Below, in pieces: positions 29,932-41,187 of a stretch of DNA of 47,281 bases (positions within the stretch are counted from its first letter, which is position 1; each line of letters begins with the position of its first letter). The DNA comes from Entamoeba histolytica HM-1:IMSS (lineage: Eukaryota > Evosea > Mastigamoebida > Endamoebidae): assembly GCF_000208925.1 (NCBI RefSeq), contig NW_001914975.1, positions 1 through 47,281 on the forward strand. Direction: 5' to 3'. Position numbers and translations under genes: made by a program. The notes below the pieces were generated by a model. That model was not told the DNA's origin and did no database searches. It worked only from the letters and a program-made list of their open reading frames with translations.

Positions 29932-32900
29932 TTATTTCTTTTTGTCAAGAATTAATTGTAATTCTTTACATAATGTGTAATCTTTTGGTAAATGACCAAA
30001 AGATACTAATTTCAATAATTGTTGGAATCTATTAGAGCATCCATCCATATTTGAATAGCCATTTCCTAAATAATGGAAATGAATATTGATTATCATTTCT
30101 CTAATCATTCTTCCTAATACATCACCACTAACTTCCATTCCATTTAATAATGGACCAACAATAGGCATTTCTTTCTTTCTAAAGATTCTAATTCCATACA
30201 TTCCATTAGCATTTGGTTTAATAACAATTACAATTTCACAATAACTACCAATAATTGATGGATGATATGGTTTAATTCCTTCATCCCAAATAATACAAAT
30301 TAATGATGTTACTTGACTAATTGTTTTTTGGTTTAATTCATCCATTTGATTAATTTCTTCAAATACATATTCATATTGTGCATCTGCATAATAACATATT
30401 GTTCCATCTCTACTCTTTTGACAAAGTTCAGGATCACAAATTAATCCTTCTAAGGATTGATACCAACCTAAACATCTCATAAATTGTTTATACCTAAGAC
30501 TTCCTTCTTTTTCTTCAATAATTTTTTCAACAGACATATCATTTTCTCCAACATAAATAATAGTACTTTTAAAGAATAATCTTGCTGATAATTTATCTAA
30601 TTCAATAATTTCATTTAAGAAATCATTTGTACTTTCTATTGGAACTAATAACTTATCATTCATTGAATATAAACTAAGAATATTTTGTAAATATTCCGTT
30701 AATGTATCTCTTGCTCCTTCACTTAAATCAAGTTGTCTTGAATTCATTTTAACAAGATCTAATGCTTCTTTAATTTGTTTTTCTTCTTCATTTACTGTTT
30801 CTGTCATAACTTTTTCTATTGTAGTAATGTATTTGTAATATTCATCAACCTTCATAATTTCTTCAGGAAATTCACACATTAATAAACTAGGATCATCTTT
30901 ACATGTATCTTCAACTAATGTTTTTAACTTATTTTCTTGTGAAAATACTTTTTCTTTAATGATTCCACTTGCTTGATTATTTTTCTTCCATGGAATTTGA
31001 CTAATAGGAATAAAATCATCTTTAATTTCTGGTAATCCAATATCATTAATTGTTTGCATTGGAGCAACAAGAAATTCGTACATTCCATAAATATTTCTGA
31101 TAAAAACTCTAGTATGACAATCATTTGAAGGTAAAACTGATATAATAGTACTATCTCCATATGCAAAATATCTTGATAACGATTGGTCTGGGATATTTGC
31201 TTCAGTACATTTAAACATACCATGTTCAGTTGGACTACCAAAGACTACTTGAGATAATACAGCAACAAATTTTTGTGCTGCTTCATGTGGGTCTATACAT
31301 GTTGTTGGTCTATCAGGATTTTCTGGTGGATTTTCTAATGAAAGGGTCATTTGAATAACTTGGAAAAGACGATGAGTTGTTTCATCTAAAAGTCTAATAG
31401 AGAACATATTTTTACCATAACATAACAACCAACGAGACATTGTATCAAAAATAAATGAAATACAATCAATAGTTATAGGACATGTTAATATAATATTACA
31501 TAATGCATCAATGATATAATTAATTATATTATCTGCTAATAATTGTGCTTTTGTACTAAGATAATTTAATATTTGTAAAGATGTAGTATAAATAATAAAA
31601 CTTGGAGATCTAACTCCTTCAAAGAAAACGTCTAAGAATATTCTAAAGTCAATGTCACGATGACTTTCTAAACAAATAGTAAATAAATGAACAAATGACC
31701 AATATAACATTATTTGTGTTTGAGATTGTGGCATAACACGTAATGCACCAGTAATAATATTAATCATTGTAGTACAATAATCACCTGGTAAATTTAATCC
31801 CATTTTATTAAAAGACTCTTGTAAATTTGGATAATTATATTCAAGAAATACAAGAGAATTAATCATTGAACAACATTTAATTTGGTCTTCTAATGTTGAA
31901 TTTCCAGTTGATAATTTACTTAATGATTGAAGTACTGATGGAAGACAAGGAAGAAATTTATTATTTGGATTACTAAACATATCATATGAAGATGAAATAA
32001 ATGCCCATTGTACATCAATTGTTTGAAAATGAATACTTTGAATTAATGATGTATAAATATCATATATTTCATTCTCATATTGAGGAAATTGTCTACAAAT
32101 AATTCTACTAATTGATTTAAAACTTAAACATTTTGATTTTTCTGTAATTAATGGATTTGGTTGTGCAACTATTTCAATGAAAATAGGAAGGAAAATTTCT
32201 TGTAATGGTAAATATAAAGATTCATTAATTTTAAATATTTTATCATTATTAGATACATTAGTAGTATTTGAAATTGGAGAAACAGATGAAGTAGGTTGAA
32301 TTGTTTTTCTAATTCCTTTCCAATTTGTTGGTTGAATATTCCATTGAGATTGTCTAATTGGTTTAGGTTGTGAAATAATTGTTTCTGATTTTATTTCATA
32401 TGTAGCGTTTTCTTCTGCAAATGTTAGTAATGATACAAGTTCATTTAACATTTCAATATTTTTACTAATAATTTCAATATTATTTAATTTTAATGGATGA
32501 TCAATAAATTTAAATAATAATAACCAAAGTTCTCTTATTCTATGAGTATCCCATAATGTTTTAATCATTCCTAATTTAGGTTCACTATGAGGTGTATCAT
32601 AATATATTTCTTCATTTAAATTTTTAATATAATTACTTCCTTCAATTGGTAATGGTACTGAAAATATAGTTGGATTATATACTTTTTGTGCAAAGACAGT
32701 TGTAAGATGTTCAATTTCTATTTGAATAACACTAAGCATATCAACATCATAAAGTGGTTTTAATCTACTTAATAATTCTATCCAATCTCCTTCATATTGA
32801 GTCCATTGAATATGTAAAACAAATAATACTTTTAATAATTCTTTTTTATATGGAGAATAAACTTCATTTTTTACAAATTGTGTAAAGTTTAATGCACATT

Positions 32901-34226
32901 GTGTAACTGTTGCAAGAATTGTTGATTTTAAACTTGGTGTTAATTTATCTTCAATTAATCCAAATGATTCATAAAATCGAATAAGTATTTCAAAGAATTC
33001 TTTACATTTATCATTACTTAATTCTTTTTCAAGAAATTGTTGTAAAAACCATTGTCCTGGTGTTTCTATAATTTTAAATTGAATATTTGTAAGTTTATCT
33101 TTTAATATTGATACTAAATTACTTTGTTTATCAAAGAAGAAATCTTTATACATTTTAAGAAATGATTCAACTGCTATTTTATCATTAGGACCAAATACAT
33201 TTGGCATTTCTGTATAAAAATGAATTAAAATAGAAAGAAATCTTTCATCAAGAAGTAATATTCTTGAAAAATTCCCTCGTGCTGCATTAAGTACTTCATT
33301 TCCTAATTTAGAATATAACTTAGATGGAACATCTCCAATATTAAAATGATGTTGAATATTTAACGATGCCAATGATCCTATCTTTTGATAATTAGGCATA
33401 ACACAACAAACTACTTGATAAAATAATCCTTGATATAATTTAATATTATCTTGACTCATAAAATATTCTTTAAAGAATAATTCAAGTAATTGGTTAGTAT
33501 TTGTTTCTTGTGTTCTTCCATCTAAAAGTTCTGCTGGACAATATACATTTGAATTAGAATTAATTGTTGGTATTAAATTTTCGGGTACTTTACAATCTTC
33601 TTCTTGACTAAGATATGACCGAAGATTAAAACTAGGAAGGAAAAGACATCCATAACTATCTATTACATCACTATGAATTTTAATTAATTCTAAAAGTGTT
33701 TTGAATGTTTCTTTTCGTACTTCAATATTAGAATCTTTACATAAGAAGTTTTTAATTACTGGAACTATCATATGTTAGTTATTGTAAATTTTGACTTTTG
33801 CTTTGAAAGTAAAATAAAAATCTTCTCTTAATAAAATTGTGGGAAATTTAAAAGATTTTTAAAATAAAAGAACAAACGAAGCTTAGAAATTTCTGTTGTT
33901 GGAAGAAATTGTGATGAAAATTTAATAACATCAAGCATTGTTTTAACTTCTTGTAAACTGAGTGAATGTCCTCCTTTTTTAAATAAATTATCAATTGAAT
34001 CTGGAATTTCTTGAAGACATCGTGTTAAAGCTTCAGTATTTGTTGAATATGTAACTGTAGGAACAACTGTTGTTCCTAATGACATCATTGATAGTAATGC
34101 TTTAACTGCTGCACTAGAGTCTTTCCCAGTAAATTGTTGAGTATATTTTTTAATTGCTTTAGCATCACTTTTTACTTCGTTTACAGGTTGGAATGGTGTT
34201 CCCATTTTGGGTGCTTTTTTGCTCAT
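29932..34226 (-). CDS. RalGAP/tuberin-type Rap-Ral GAP family protein, two exons, 1393 aa
   Basis: Exon 33878-34226 joins exon 29932-33764 in phase 1 across a 113-nt intron (GTTTGTTC to ATATGATAG); total 4182 nt. The N-terminal and central parts are long helical repeats typical of RalGAP and TSC2 proteins. The C-terminal part (about 1140-1390) resembles a Rap-GAP domain: LRYKQFMRCLGWYQSLEGL, DGTICYYADAQYEYVFE, then ICIIWDEGIKPYHPSIIGSY and EIVIVIKP. The usual KRHIGND loop, which carries the catalytic Asn thumb, reads SQVTSLI here, so GAP activity is doubtful, as for the non-catalytic RalGAP-beta subunit. Family proteins form GAP complexes for Ral/Rheb-type GTPases. The start is in a lysine-rich segment (MSKKAPKMGTPF). 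Confidence 0.78.
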
Positions 34227-34449
34227 GTTTACTACTAAATTATCTAGTTGAAAAAAAAAATTCTTTCTCTTTTTAAGATTTTTTCAGTTCATTCATTTGA
34301 TAACAAAAAAAAAAAAAAAACATTAAAAATTTTCTTTTCATCTAAATTTTCTTTTATTAATTTTAAGGAAAAACAAATTTTCTATATCACAAAAATTTAT
34401 AACAAAAAAAAAATTGAAAAAAATAACAAAACTAAGAATTGTTATTAAG

Positions 34450-35580
34450 ATGAAAATATCATTAAATCAAACTACTAAACCTCTTACAGAAAAAAATTCC
34501 ATTCAAAAATATCAATGGTTTGATGATTATATTTCTAATAATCGTGGAGGTTCATTTGGAATGACTGTAATTACTCTTAATGGTAGAGGACATTGTAATG
34601 AAGAAATTTCATTAGAAGAATTACAATCAATGATGGGAACATTACAACCAAAAAATGATGATCCAGATGCAGATATATGGATTGATGTATATGGGAATAA
34701 TGAAAAAGAATTAAAAACAATAGGAGAATTATTTGGAATTCATCCATTAACTATTGATGATTGGCTTTCAGATTCAACAAGAAGTAAATCAACAATTTTT
34801 GATACATATTATGAATTAAGTGATAAAGAATTATTTTATCAAACAGACTCTAATATATTAGACTATTCTTCTATTAATATTACAATGAGAGACACATTTG
34901 TATTAACAGTTCATTCAAAACATTTACATGCAATAAAAAAAGTAAAAGATAAAATATCATTACATTATACAGAATCACTTCCAAGTGCACAATGGGTAAT
35001 GTATGCATTATTAATGGATATTATCAAAGGATATAAATTAATAATGAAACATATTGAAGAAGATTTAGATACATTTGAAAAATTAGCAGAATTTATGATA
35101 TCAACAGATCAAAATGCTATCTTAGCAAGATTAATGAGTATAAAGAAAAGAGCATCAAATCTCGATTATCAAATATCTCCTAAAAAAGCATTACTTCGTT
35201 ATCTTATTAAAACTCCAACACAAAAAATTAGTAAAATGGTTAAAATTTATTTAAGAGATGTTCTTGAAGAAGCTGTTATTATTGTAAAAAGAGTTGATTT
35301 TGTAAATGATAAAATTGATGATGTAACTAATACCTTTTTATCTAGAATGACTTTAGACTCATATCGTGTAAATAGAGATCAAGAAGAATTAATGAAAAGA
35401 TTTGCAATCATTACAACATTATTTACTCCATTAACATTTCTTTCTACATCATTTGGAATGAATGTTCTTGTTCCAGGTCAAGAAATAGATAATTATGGAA
35501 TGTTTATTGGTCTTTATGTTATTGCAATAGCAGCAATGATAGGAGGTATTTCATATTTTAAATTAACTCATTGGATTTAA
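34450..35580 (+). CDS. CorA-family magnesium/metal channel protein
   Basis: About 376 residues from this ATG (388 if the upstream ATG at 34414 is used). The N-terminal half is the cytosolic alpha/beta part (LFGIHPLTIDDWLS is the typical segment), followed by long stalk helices. Two membrane segments lie at the C-terminus: the first ends in the signature GMN motif (STSFGMNVLVPG), and the second (MFIGLYVIAIAAMIGGISYF) ends close to the terminus. CorA proteins are pentameric channels for Mg2+ and similar ions. I chose 34450 because the extra 12 residues are a low-complexity Lys/Ile leader. The gene is head-to-head with the RalGAP-like gene, 223 bp between starts. Confidence 0.9.
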   Translation: MKISLNQTTKPLTEKNSIQKYQWFDDYISNNRGGSFGMTVITLNGRGHCNEEISLEELQSMMGTLQPKNDDPDADIWIDVYGNNEKELKTIGELFGIHPLTIDDWLSDSTRSKSTIFDTYYELSDKELFYQTDSNILDYSSINITMRDTFVLTVHSKHLHAIKKVKDKISLHYTESLPSAQWVMYALLMDIIKGYKLIMKHIEEDLDTFEKLAEFMISTDQNAILARLMSIKKRASNLDYQISPKKALLRYLIKTPTQKISKMVKIYLRDVLEEAVIIVKRVDFVNDKIDDVTNTFLSRMTLDSYRVNRDQEELMKRFAIITTLFTPLTFLSTSFGMNVLVPGQEIDNYGMFIGLYVIAIAAMIGGISYFKLTHWI

Positions 35581-35654
35581 TTTATTTCTTAATTATTAAA
35601 ATTAACCTTCTAAAAAATCAAAATTTAATTGATCAAACAACAAAAGAGTTGAAT

Positions 35655-36140
35655 TTAAGCAGTATCCATTTCAGTTCCTAAAGAAAAACGATGTCTTAAA
35701 TCCATTTTTCTTAATAATCTATATTGTTCTCTTTTTGGTAAAACTTTAATAACTTCTCTCATTTTTTCTTTTAAACGTGGACGAATATCTTTTAATTTTG
35801 CCAATGCTTCTTTTTCTTCACTTATTTTTTGTGCACTTTTTGCTGCATCAACTTTATTATTACTTAATTTAGTCTTATCATTATTCATATCATTATCAAT
35901 AGCAATTAATAATTGTCTTTCAAGTTCATCCATTTCAGTTAATTTTGTTTCTATAGTTTGAACAGTATTCTCTACACGAGTAAGACCAGTTTCTCCCATT
36001 CCACTTGATGTTCCTGATGCTGCATTTGCATCTTGGAATAACTCATATTCAAAATCATTCATTTCTATATCAAAGTCTATTTCTTCATTAATATTATAAC
36101 AATGTGCTATCGTTACGATTAATAACATGATTCCAATCAT
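35655..36140 (-). CDS. Secreted acidic protein, paralogue A, 161 aa
   Basis: Residues 1-14 are a signal peptide (MIGIMLLIVTIAHC). A short acidic segment (INEEIDFDIEMNDFEYELFQD) follows, then a heptad-like helix (RVENTVQTIETKLTEMDELERQL) and a Lys/Glu helix. It ends with LPKREQYRLLRKMDLRHRF and a short tail. The next gene upstream encodes a clear relative with the same order and C-terminal motif. There is no membrane segment after the signal peptide and no C-terminal retrieval signal, so lumenal or secreted. Family unknown to me; I found no catalytic motif. Confidence 0.8.
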   Translation of the reverse strand: MIGIMLLIVTIAHCYNINEEIDFDIEMNDFEYELFQDANAASGTSSGMGETGLTRVENTVQTIETKLTEMDELERQLLIAIDNDMNNDKTKLSNNKVDAAKSAQKISEEKEALAKLKDIRPRLKEKMREVIKVLPKREQYRLLRKMDLRHRFSLGTEMDTA

Positions 36141-36278
36141 TTTCCTTAATATAACATTTCTTATTTTTCAGTTTTTTTCTTTTATCTTTTCTTTTATTTT
36201 CTCTTTTTTTTTTCTTTTGACTTTTCTCAATTAGTATTTTTATGTTATATATAACGTTAAATTGGAAAAATAAATAAT

Positions 36279-36809
36279 TTAGAGAAATTCTTCTTGGTCA
36301 ATAGCAAAATCAAATCTATGACGTAAGTCAAATCTTCGTGCTAATCTAATAGCCTCTCGTCTTGGGAGTGTTTTAATTATTTCTTCTTGTTTCTTTCTTA
36401 ATTGAGGAATAAGAAGTTCTGCTTGTTCTGAAATTTGTTTTCCTTCATTTGCTTTTTGTTTAGCTATATCTGCCTCATCACCATTACCTCGAGCACCAGC
36501 AGATTTTGGAATATTTTCATCACATTCAATTAATGCTACACGATCAACATTTTCTAATTGAACAAGTTCTTTTTCTATTTTCAAAACTGTTTCTTCTACA
36601 CGTTTTAATCCTTCTTGTTTGATATCTCCATCTTCGTCTGCAACAGCTGAATAAATTGGTTTAAAGAAAAACCCAAGATCATATTCTTCTTCTTCCATTT
36701 CTTCATCAAAATACAAATCTGTATCATCACTTAATAGATTAAATTCATAATCATCATAATCAAAATTTATCCCATAACTAAAACCAATGAATAACAGAAT
36801 TAATATCAT
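36279..36809 (-). CDS. Secreted acidic protein, paralogue B, 176 aa
   Basis: Same architecture as its downstream neighbour: signal peptide (MILILLFIGFSYG), a highly acidic region (DDYEFNLLSDDTDLYFDEEMEEEEYD), a helix (GLKRVEETVLKIEKELVQLENVDR) and the C-terminal motif LPRREAIRLARRFDLRHRF. Alignment by eye with paralogue A is clear at RVEETVxxIExxL and LPxREAxRLxRxxDLRHRF, while the acidic parts differ in length. The two are in tandem on the minus strand, 138 bp apart, a recent-to-moderate duplication. Function is unknown; the stretch of Asp/Glu could bind calcium. Confidence 0.8.
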   Translation of the reverse strand: MILILLFIGFSYGINFDYDDYEFNLLSDDTDLYFDEEMEEEEYDLGFFFKPIYSAVADEDGDIKQEGLKRVEETVLKIEKELVQLENVDRVALIECDENIPKSAGARGNGDEADIAKQKANEGKQISEQAELLIPQLRKKQEEIIKTLPRREAIRLARRFDLRHRFDFAIDQEEFL

Positions 36810-37078
36810 TAACTTATTATTATTGAATTAAAGTAAAACACTATGACTTTTCTAGTTTTTATTTTTATTTATTTCTTTCTTTATGATTTTTTTTTGTTTA
36901 TCTCTTTATTTCATTTTATTTAGTATAATTATTTGTATTACTTTGTTTATTTATGATATTATTCAATAATAGGACAAGAAAAAAAAACCATAGGAATTAT
37001 AAATTATTCTCTTAATTAAAAAGATTAGTTGAACACAATTTATTTTGTTTATATTTTCATTTATTATTCGTAAATAGA

Positions 37079-38179
37079 TCAAGGAGTGTATGAATCTTCA
37101 TCTTTATCAGTTACTCCTGTTGCTTTTAATATAATTGGAACTAAAATAGCAGCAACAACAATTACCATTATTATAGCCACTACAATCAAAATAATACACA
37201 TTAATTTTGAACTTTGTTTTGCATATTCATGGGCTTGTTTTAAATCTTCAGTCCCTTGTTTAACATATTCTAATGCCGTTTCACAATTATCTTCAATTTT
37301 ATTAATGACTTCTCCTTGTCGTTCAACTAGCACAGCTAAATCAACAAACATTTGTCTCAATTCAGCAATAGCACCTACTAATATTAAAATATCATTATGT
37401 TTACTAGTAACATATGCCAATGCTTGTTTTGCAGCAATATCAAGTTGTTTATTATTTTCAGTCATTACACCTGTCATAAAAGCATTATCATTACTTTCTA
37501 TAGCTTGTTTAACTTCTTCATCACTAACATTTGGATTAACAACTTTCATTTGTCTTGCAATTCTGTTCTCATTTTCAGCTTTATTTAATTCTTGAATATC
37601 TCGATATTCTTTCATTAATTTAATTAATTTTGAACTTAAAACATCTACATGATTCTTTCTAATACGAACAACTGTTGTAGTAACTTTATGTTCTTCTTGA
37701 AGCTTAACATTTTCATCACGAAGTAATTGTAATCTAGTTTGAGCTTGTGTGAAATAAGTATTTGCTTGTTTAACCATATCATTTAACTTATCAGTAGCTC
37801 CTTCTTGTTCATTTCCAGCTTTTAATTGTTCTGTTTGTTCTCTGAATTGTTCAATAATATTTTGAATTCCTTGAAGTTGATTTCTAACTTCTTCAACATT
37901 CTACAGAGTTAAGTACTGTTATTATTCTTATTCCTTTCTTTTTCACTCATCACCTCATTGTAACTATTGAGTGGTTTCAATCTCACAACGTTTCGCTGTT
38001 CGTGATTTTATTTGAAACTAATGATTCACTTCTTATAAAAAAGTAATCATAAAAAAAACACCCTTGATAACATTAATTAAACAAACCAAAAGGAAATTAC
38101 GTAAATGTGGATCATGCATAATGGTTCCTTCTTCAGGGACTGTAGAAGGCATTTCTATTTCTTCTCCTTTCTTAGGCAT
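37079..38179 (-). CDS. Syntaxin-type Qa-SNARE, two exons, 304 aa
   Basis: Exon 38087-38179 joins exon 37079-37900 in phase 0 across a 186-nt intron (GTTTGTTTAATT to CTCTGTAG); total 915 nt. The N-terminal part starts MPKKGEEIEM, then HDPHLRNFLL continues into NVEEVRNQLQGIQNII, the start of a syntaxin Habc-like bundle. The SNARE motif is residues about 200-262, with the zero-layer Gln at about 226 (LVERQGEVINKIE). One membrane anchor lies at about 264-289. Beyond it remain about 15 residues (ATGVTDKDEDSYTP), longer than the near-absent lumenal tail of most syntaxins. It mediates fusion at the plasma membrane or endosomes; the exact compartment is not readable here. Confidence 0.9.
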
Positions 38180-38416
38180 TCAGTTTATTCAATAGTTTTA
38201 TTTTTTTCTAAGTTCTGTATTATTTCTATTATTACTTTTTCTTTGTTGCCCTATTTTTATCACTTCTATCTTTTTTTTTTGTTTTTCTATGTTTGAGACT
38301 AAATGAAAATTGGGATAATTGAAACGAGACATAAAAACATAAAATTTGAAAAATGAAAATCAGAAAATTGAAAAATCTCAACCCATCTTGAAATCATTTC
38401 CATTCTTCTATTCTAA

Positions 38417-39956
38417 ATGCAAAGTCTTGCACAGACTAAAACAGTTTTACTTACTTCTCTTTCACCAAAAGGTTTTTCTTCTATTTTTATTGGATTTTTA
38501 ATGGCTGTTTCTTTTGTAATGATTATGACAATGTCACTTCCAACACAATATGGTACTAAAACATTAAATAATACCTGTGCTTTCTCAGACTCAAGTGCTT
38601 GTCTTTCACATTTGGTTCAAAATGGAAGTAATTTTACAGTTAAAGTAGATGATATTGCTGCTACAAATCAAAAAGTTTATATTTATTTAACATATGAATT
38701 ACAAAATGCACCACGAGGACGTATTAGTTTGTTTTAATTTTTGGATATATTTTAATTTTTGTAGTTAATGTAAATTAATTCAAATAGAAATGAGTGTCAA
38801 TACTGCATTATATAAACCAAAAGAAAAGAATAAATCTATTACAAAATATGATGAAGTAAAATTAATTAAATCATTTACAAAAAAACATAGATCATTTTGT
38901 AATTCAAATAATTCATGTGAAGTGTTATTAGCATCAATTGAATCAAGTAAACAATATGAAGATATATATGCAGTATTTAGTGTTAATTCTGTTTCTTTAT
39001 CAGAATCACTTGGTTCACCATCATTAAGTATTGTATATATTACACCAGAATTTACATCATTTGAAGTATTTTGGAGAATAACATTATTAACTAGTATGTG
39101 TTGTTGTACATTATTCTTTATGTATGTTTTAAGAGGTATTCCATTTAAACAATGGTCATTAGAACAAAAATGTACAGTACTTTTTATGATTGCATTAACT
39201 ATTTCAAATAATGGATTTTATTCATATGAATTTATGAGTGCAAATGAATTATTCCCATCTATTAATGCAATTTGTGATTCAATTATGTTATGTTCATTAT
39301 TATTATATGTTTTAGTTGTAATGGATGCATTAAGAAAACCTTTAAGTCAACGTACATTTAAATTCTTCTATTTCCCAAGATTTTTAATTGTTTTATTAAT
39401 TGGATCATTCTTAGTAAATCTTTATTTATATAATGCAGAAAATAGTGATCCTGTAATAGTAATGATGAAAGATCCTATTAATGCAACAATGGCAATATTA
39501 ACAGGATTATTATCACTTATTTATTTATTCTGGTTAATGTTTGCTATTATTCGTTCATTTTCTGAAGCTCGTAAATTAGGTGAAAAAGGACAAAGAATTA
39601 AAATGTATGGAACATTTACTATTATTGCTATTTTCATCTTCTTTGTTCTTTTGTTATCAGATTATTTCATTGGATATCGTTCAAATGCTGCTGTTTATTT
39701 GACATTGATTGCATATGTTAATATTTATGCTGTTGTTTTAATGATTTTCTATCTTCCATCTACTAAAAATCAAAATGAATGGAATAACCGTAGAAGAGAA
39801 ATCGTACTTGATGATGTTAAAGTAACACAATATGATGATGATGATAATGAATTGGTTGTTGAAGAAAATAATGAAAAAAATGAAGCAGAAATACTTATTG
39901 CAGCTACAAATGAAGAACCAACTGGAGATATTGACTCAAAGAAAATTGAATTATAA
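38417..39956 (+). CDS. Wntless/TMEM181-like seven-pass membrane protein, two exons, 492 aa
   Basis: Exon 38417-38726 joins exon 38788-39956 in phase 1 across a 61-nt intron (GTTTGTTTTAAT to CAAATAG); total 1479 nt. The N-terminal membrane segment is at about 17-41. A lumenal domain with several N-x-S/T sites follows to about 190. A seven-segment block covers about 190-430. FKQWSLEQKCTVLFMIAL, then LFPSINAICDSIMLCSLLLY, then TFKFFYFPRFLIVLL and FWLMFAIIRSFSEAR match the Wntless/TMEM181 pattern (GOST family). The C-terminal tail is acidic and cytosolic. The family ferries or sorts cargo in the secretory pathway; the amoeba has no Wnt known to me, so cargo is unknown. Confidence 0.85.
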
Positions 39957-39977
39957 TTAAATTAATTCATCTTGATG

Positions 39978-40439
39978 TTATTCTGTCTGGTTTACTTGTT
40001 TTACTTCTTCTTGGTCATGTGCTAATTCTATAAATGCAATAATATCAATATTTGCTGTATTATAAATACAATCTATAATTTCTTCTCCATTAATCAAAGA
40101 AGCACGATCTAATCCATTTGTATCTAATGTATTTAATTCATTTACAGAAATATCTTTATAATTTCCTTTTGTAACTCTTGTAAAAATTAAATAGTCACAA
40201 TTCTTTTCAATTGCCTCTTTGTATGTTCTGTACATATAAATACCCTTTCCTAATTTCCCTTCAGTCATTGAAAATCCATTTTTTTCAATGCTTTGCATTT
40301 CTTCTGCTGATTTACAAGGGTAATACATAACCATAAGAAATTCATTTATTTTACATCCTACCCCTTCAGGAGTCATTTCTAATTCTCCAACTACTTTCAT
40401 CATTTGAACATTCTTATGAAATGGAATAAATTCAATCAT
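39978..40439 (-). CDS. Possible PARP/Gig2-like ADP-ribosyltransferase-fold protein, 153 aa
   Basis: The ATG at 40439 is used; the open frame continues upstream without an ATG into a Lys-rich stretch. The core resembles small ART-fold proteins: FLMVMYYPCKSAEEM (first strand), then IEKNGFSMTEGKLGKGIYMYRTYKEAIEK (the GxxGxGIY loop and the following helix), then YLIFTRVTKGNYKDI. Known family members bind NAD through this Y-containing loop and the first-strand His/Tyr. Here a Tyr pair occupies the first strand and the usual last-strand Glu is not obvious (NTANIDIIAFIE may hold it). Assignment is inference from pattern; activity is uncertain. It is convergent with the Wntless-like gene, 21 bp apart. 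Confidence 0.5.
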   Translation of the reverse strand: MIEFIPFHKNVQMMKVVGELEMTPEGVGCKINEFLMVMYYPCKSAEEMQSIEKNGFSMTEGKLGKGIYMYRTYKEAIEKNCDYLIFTRVTKGNYKDISVNELNTLDTNGLDRASLINGEEIIDCIYNTANIDIIAFIELAHDQEEVKQVNQTE

Positions 40440-40541
40440 GTATAATTGTTTCTTACTTAGTTTGTTTTTTTTTAAGTTTTTTTTGGTTTTTAACTTTATC
40501 CTTCTAAGCAATAAAAAATGGAAATATTGTATTATGAAATA

Positions 40542-41165
40542 TCAATTAATTGCTTCAAGTTTCCCATCAAACTCTTCAATAGAACTATCTGCTGATGATT
40601 TAGATTGACTTTTTTCTGAAAAGTTATCTTTTTTCTCTTCTTCTTGTTTTGTTGTCGTATTGGTATTTCTTTTACTTGTATTTCCTAGCTCATTTTCTAA
40701 AGTGGATGATCGAATAGGAACAGCTTGGACTATTGGTTTCATTTTCATCTTATTTTGTTTTTTCTTCTCTTTTCTTTTCTGTTTGTCTTTCTTGTATTGT
40801 ATTAAGTTGCCTATAGTGGCACAATTACAAATTGAAATACATAAACACGGTGTACATACCACAAGAATAAATACTAATCCCCCCAAAAACCATTCGTATG
40901 TTGGTTTTATTTTCATATCTCCAATGACTATTTCATTATCAAATGTAGACAACGTTGTTGGTTTTACAATTCCCATGATATTCATAGCAACACCACCAAC
41001 CCAAACTACACACAATCCTATCATAAAACAAAATGATGTAATTCGGTCTCTAATTAATCCACTAATAATTCCAATAATTCCTACAACAACAAACACTCCT
41101 GCAAGTGCCATTTGATAAAATCCTGTAACAGCTCCTAAAATCATTCCATATATCAAACTTCCCAT
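40542..41165 (-). CDS. Membrane protein with three or four membrane segments, 207 aa
   Basis: I do not recognise the family. Hydrophobic segments are at residues about 5-38 (a long stretch with a Gly-rich GVFVVVGIIGIISGLI), 45-65 (SFCFMIGLCVVWVGGVAMNIM) and 90-115 (WFLGGLVFILVVCTPCLCISIC). The last one is followed by a cytosolic Lys-rich tail (QYKKDKQKRKEKKKQNKMKMK) and an acidic Ser-rich end. The short lumenal loop between segments two and three carries STFDNEIVIGDMKIKP. A stop closes the frame just upstream of the start. No signature suggests transport or catalysis. Neighbours are SNAREs and small membrane proteins. Confidence 0.75.
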   Translation of the reverse strand: MGSLIYGMILGAVTGFYQMALAGVFVVVGIIGIISGLIRDRITSFCFMIGLCVVWVGGVAMNIMGIVKPTTLSTFDNEIVIGDMKIKPTYEWFLGGLVFILVVCTPCLCISICNCATIGNLIQYKKDKQKRKEKKKQNKMKMKPIVQAVPIRSSTLENELGNTSKRNTNTTTKQEEEKKDNFSEKSQSKSSADSSIEEFDGKLEAIN

Positions 41166-41187
41166 CTATTTGGATTAATTTGACTGT

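Noticed and set aside
37086..37595. 169-codon plus-strand open frame
   Set aside because: Antisense shadow of the Qa-SNARE gene; the minus-strand product matches the SNARE family along its length.
38105..38296. 63-codon plus-strand frame
   Set aside because: It overlaps the first exon of the Qa-SNARE on the opposite strand and is Phe/Tyr-rich without features.
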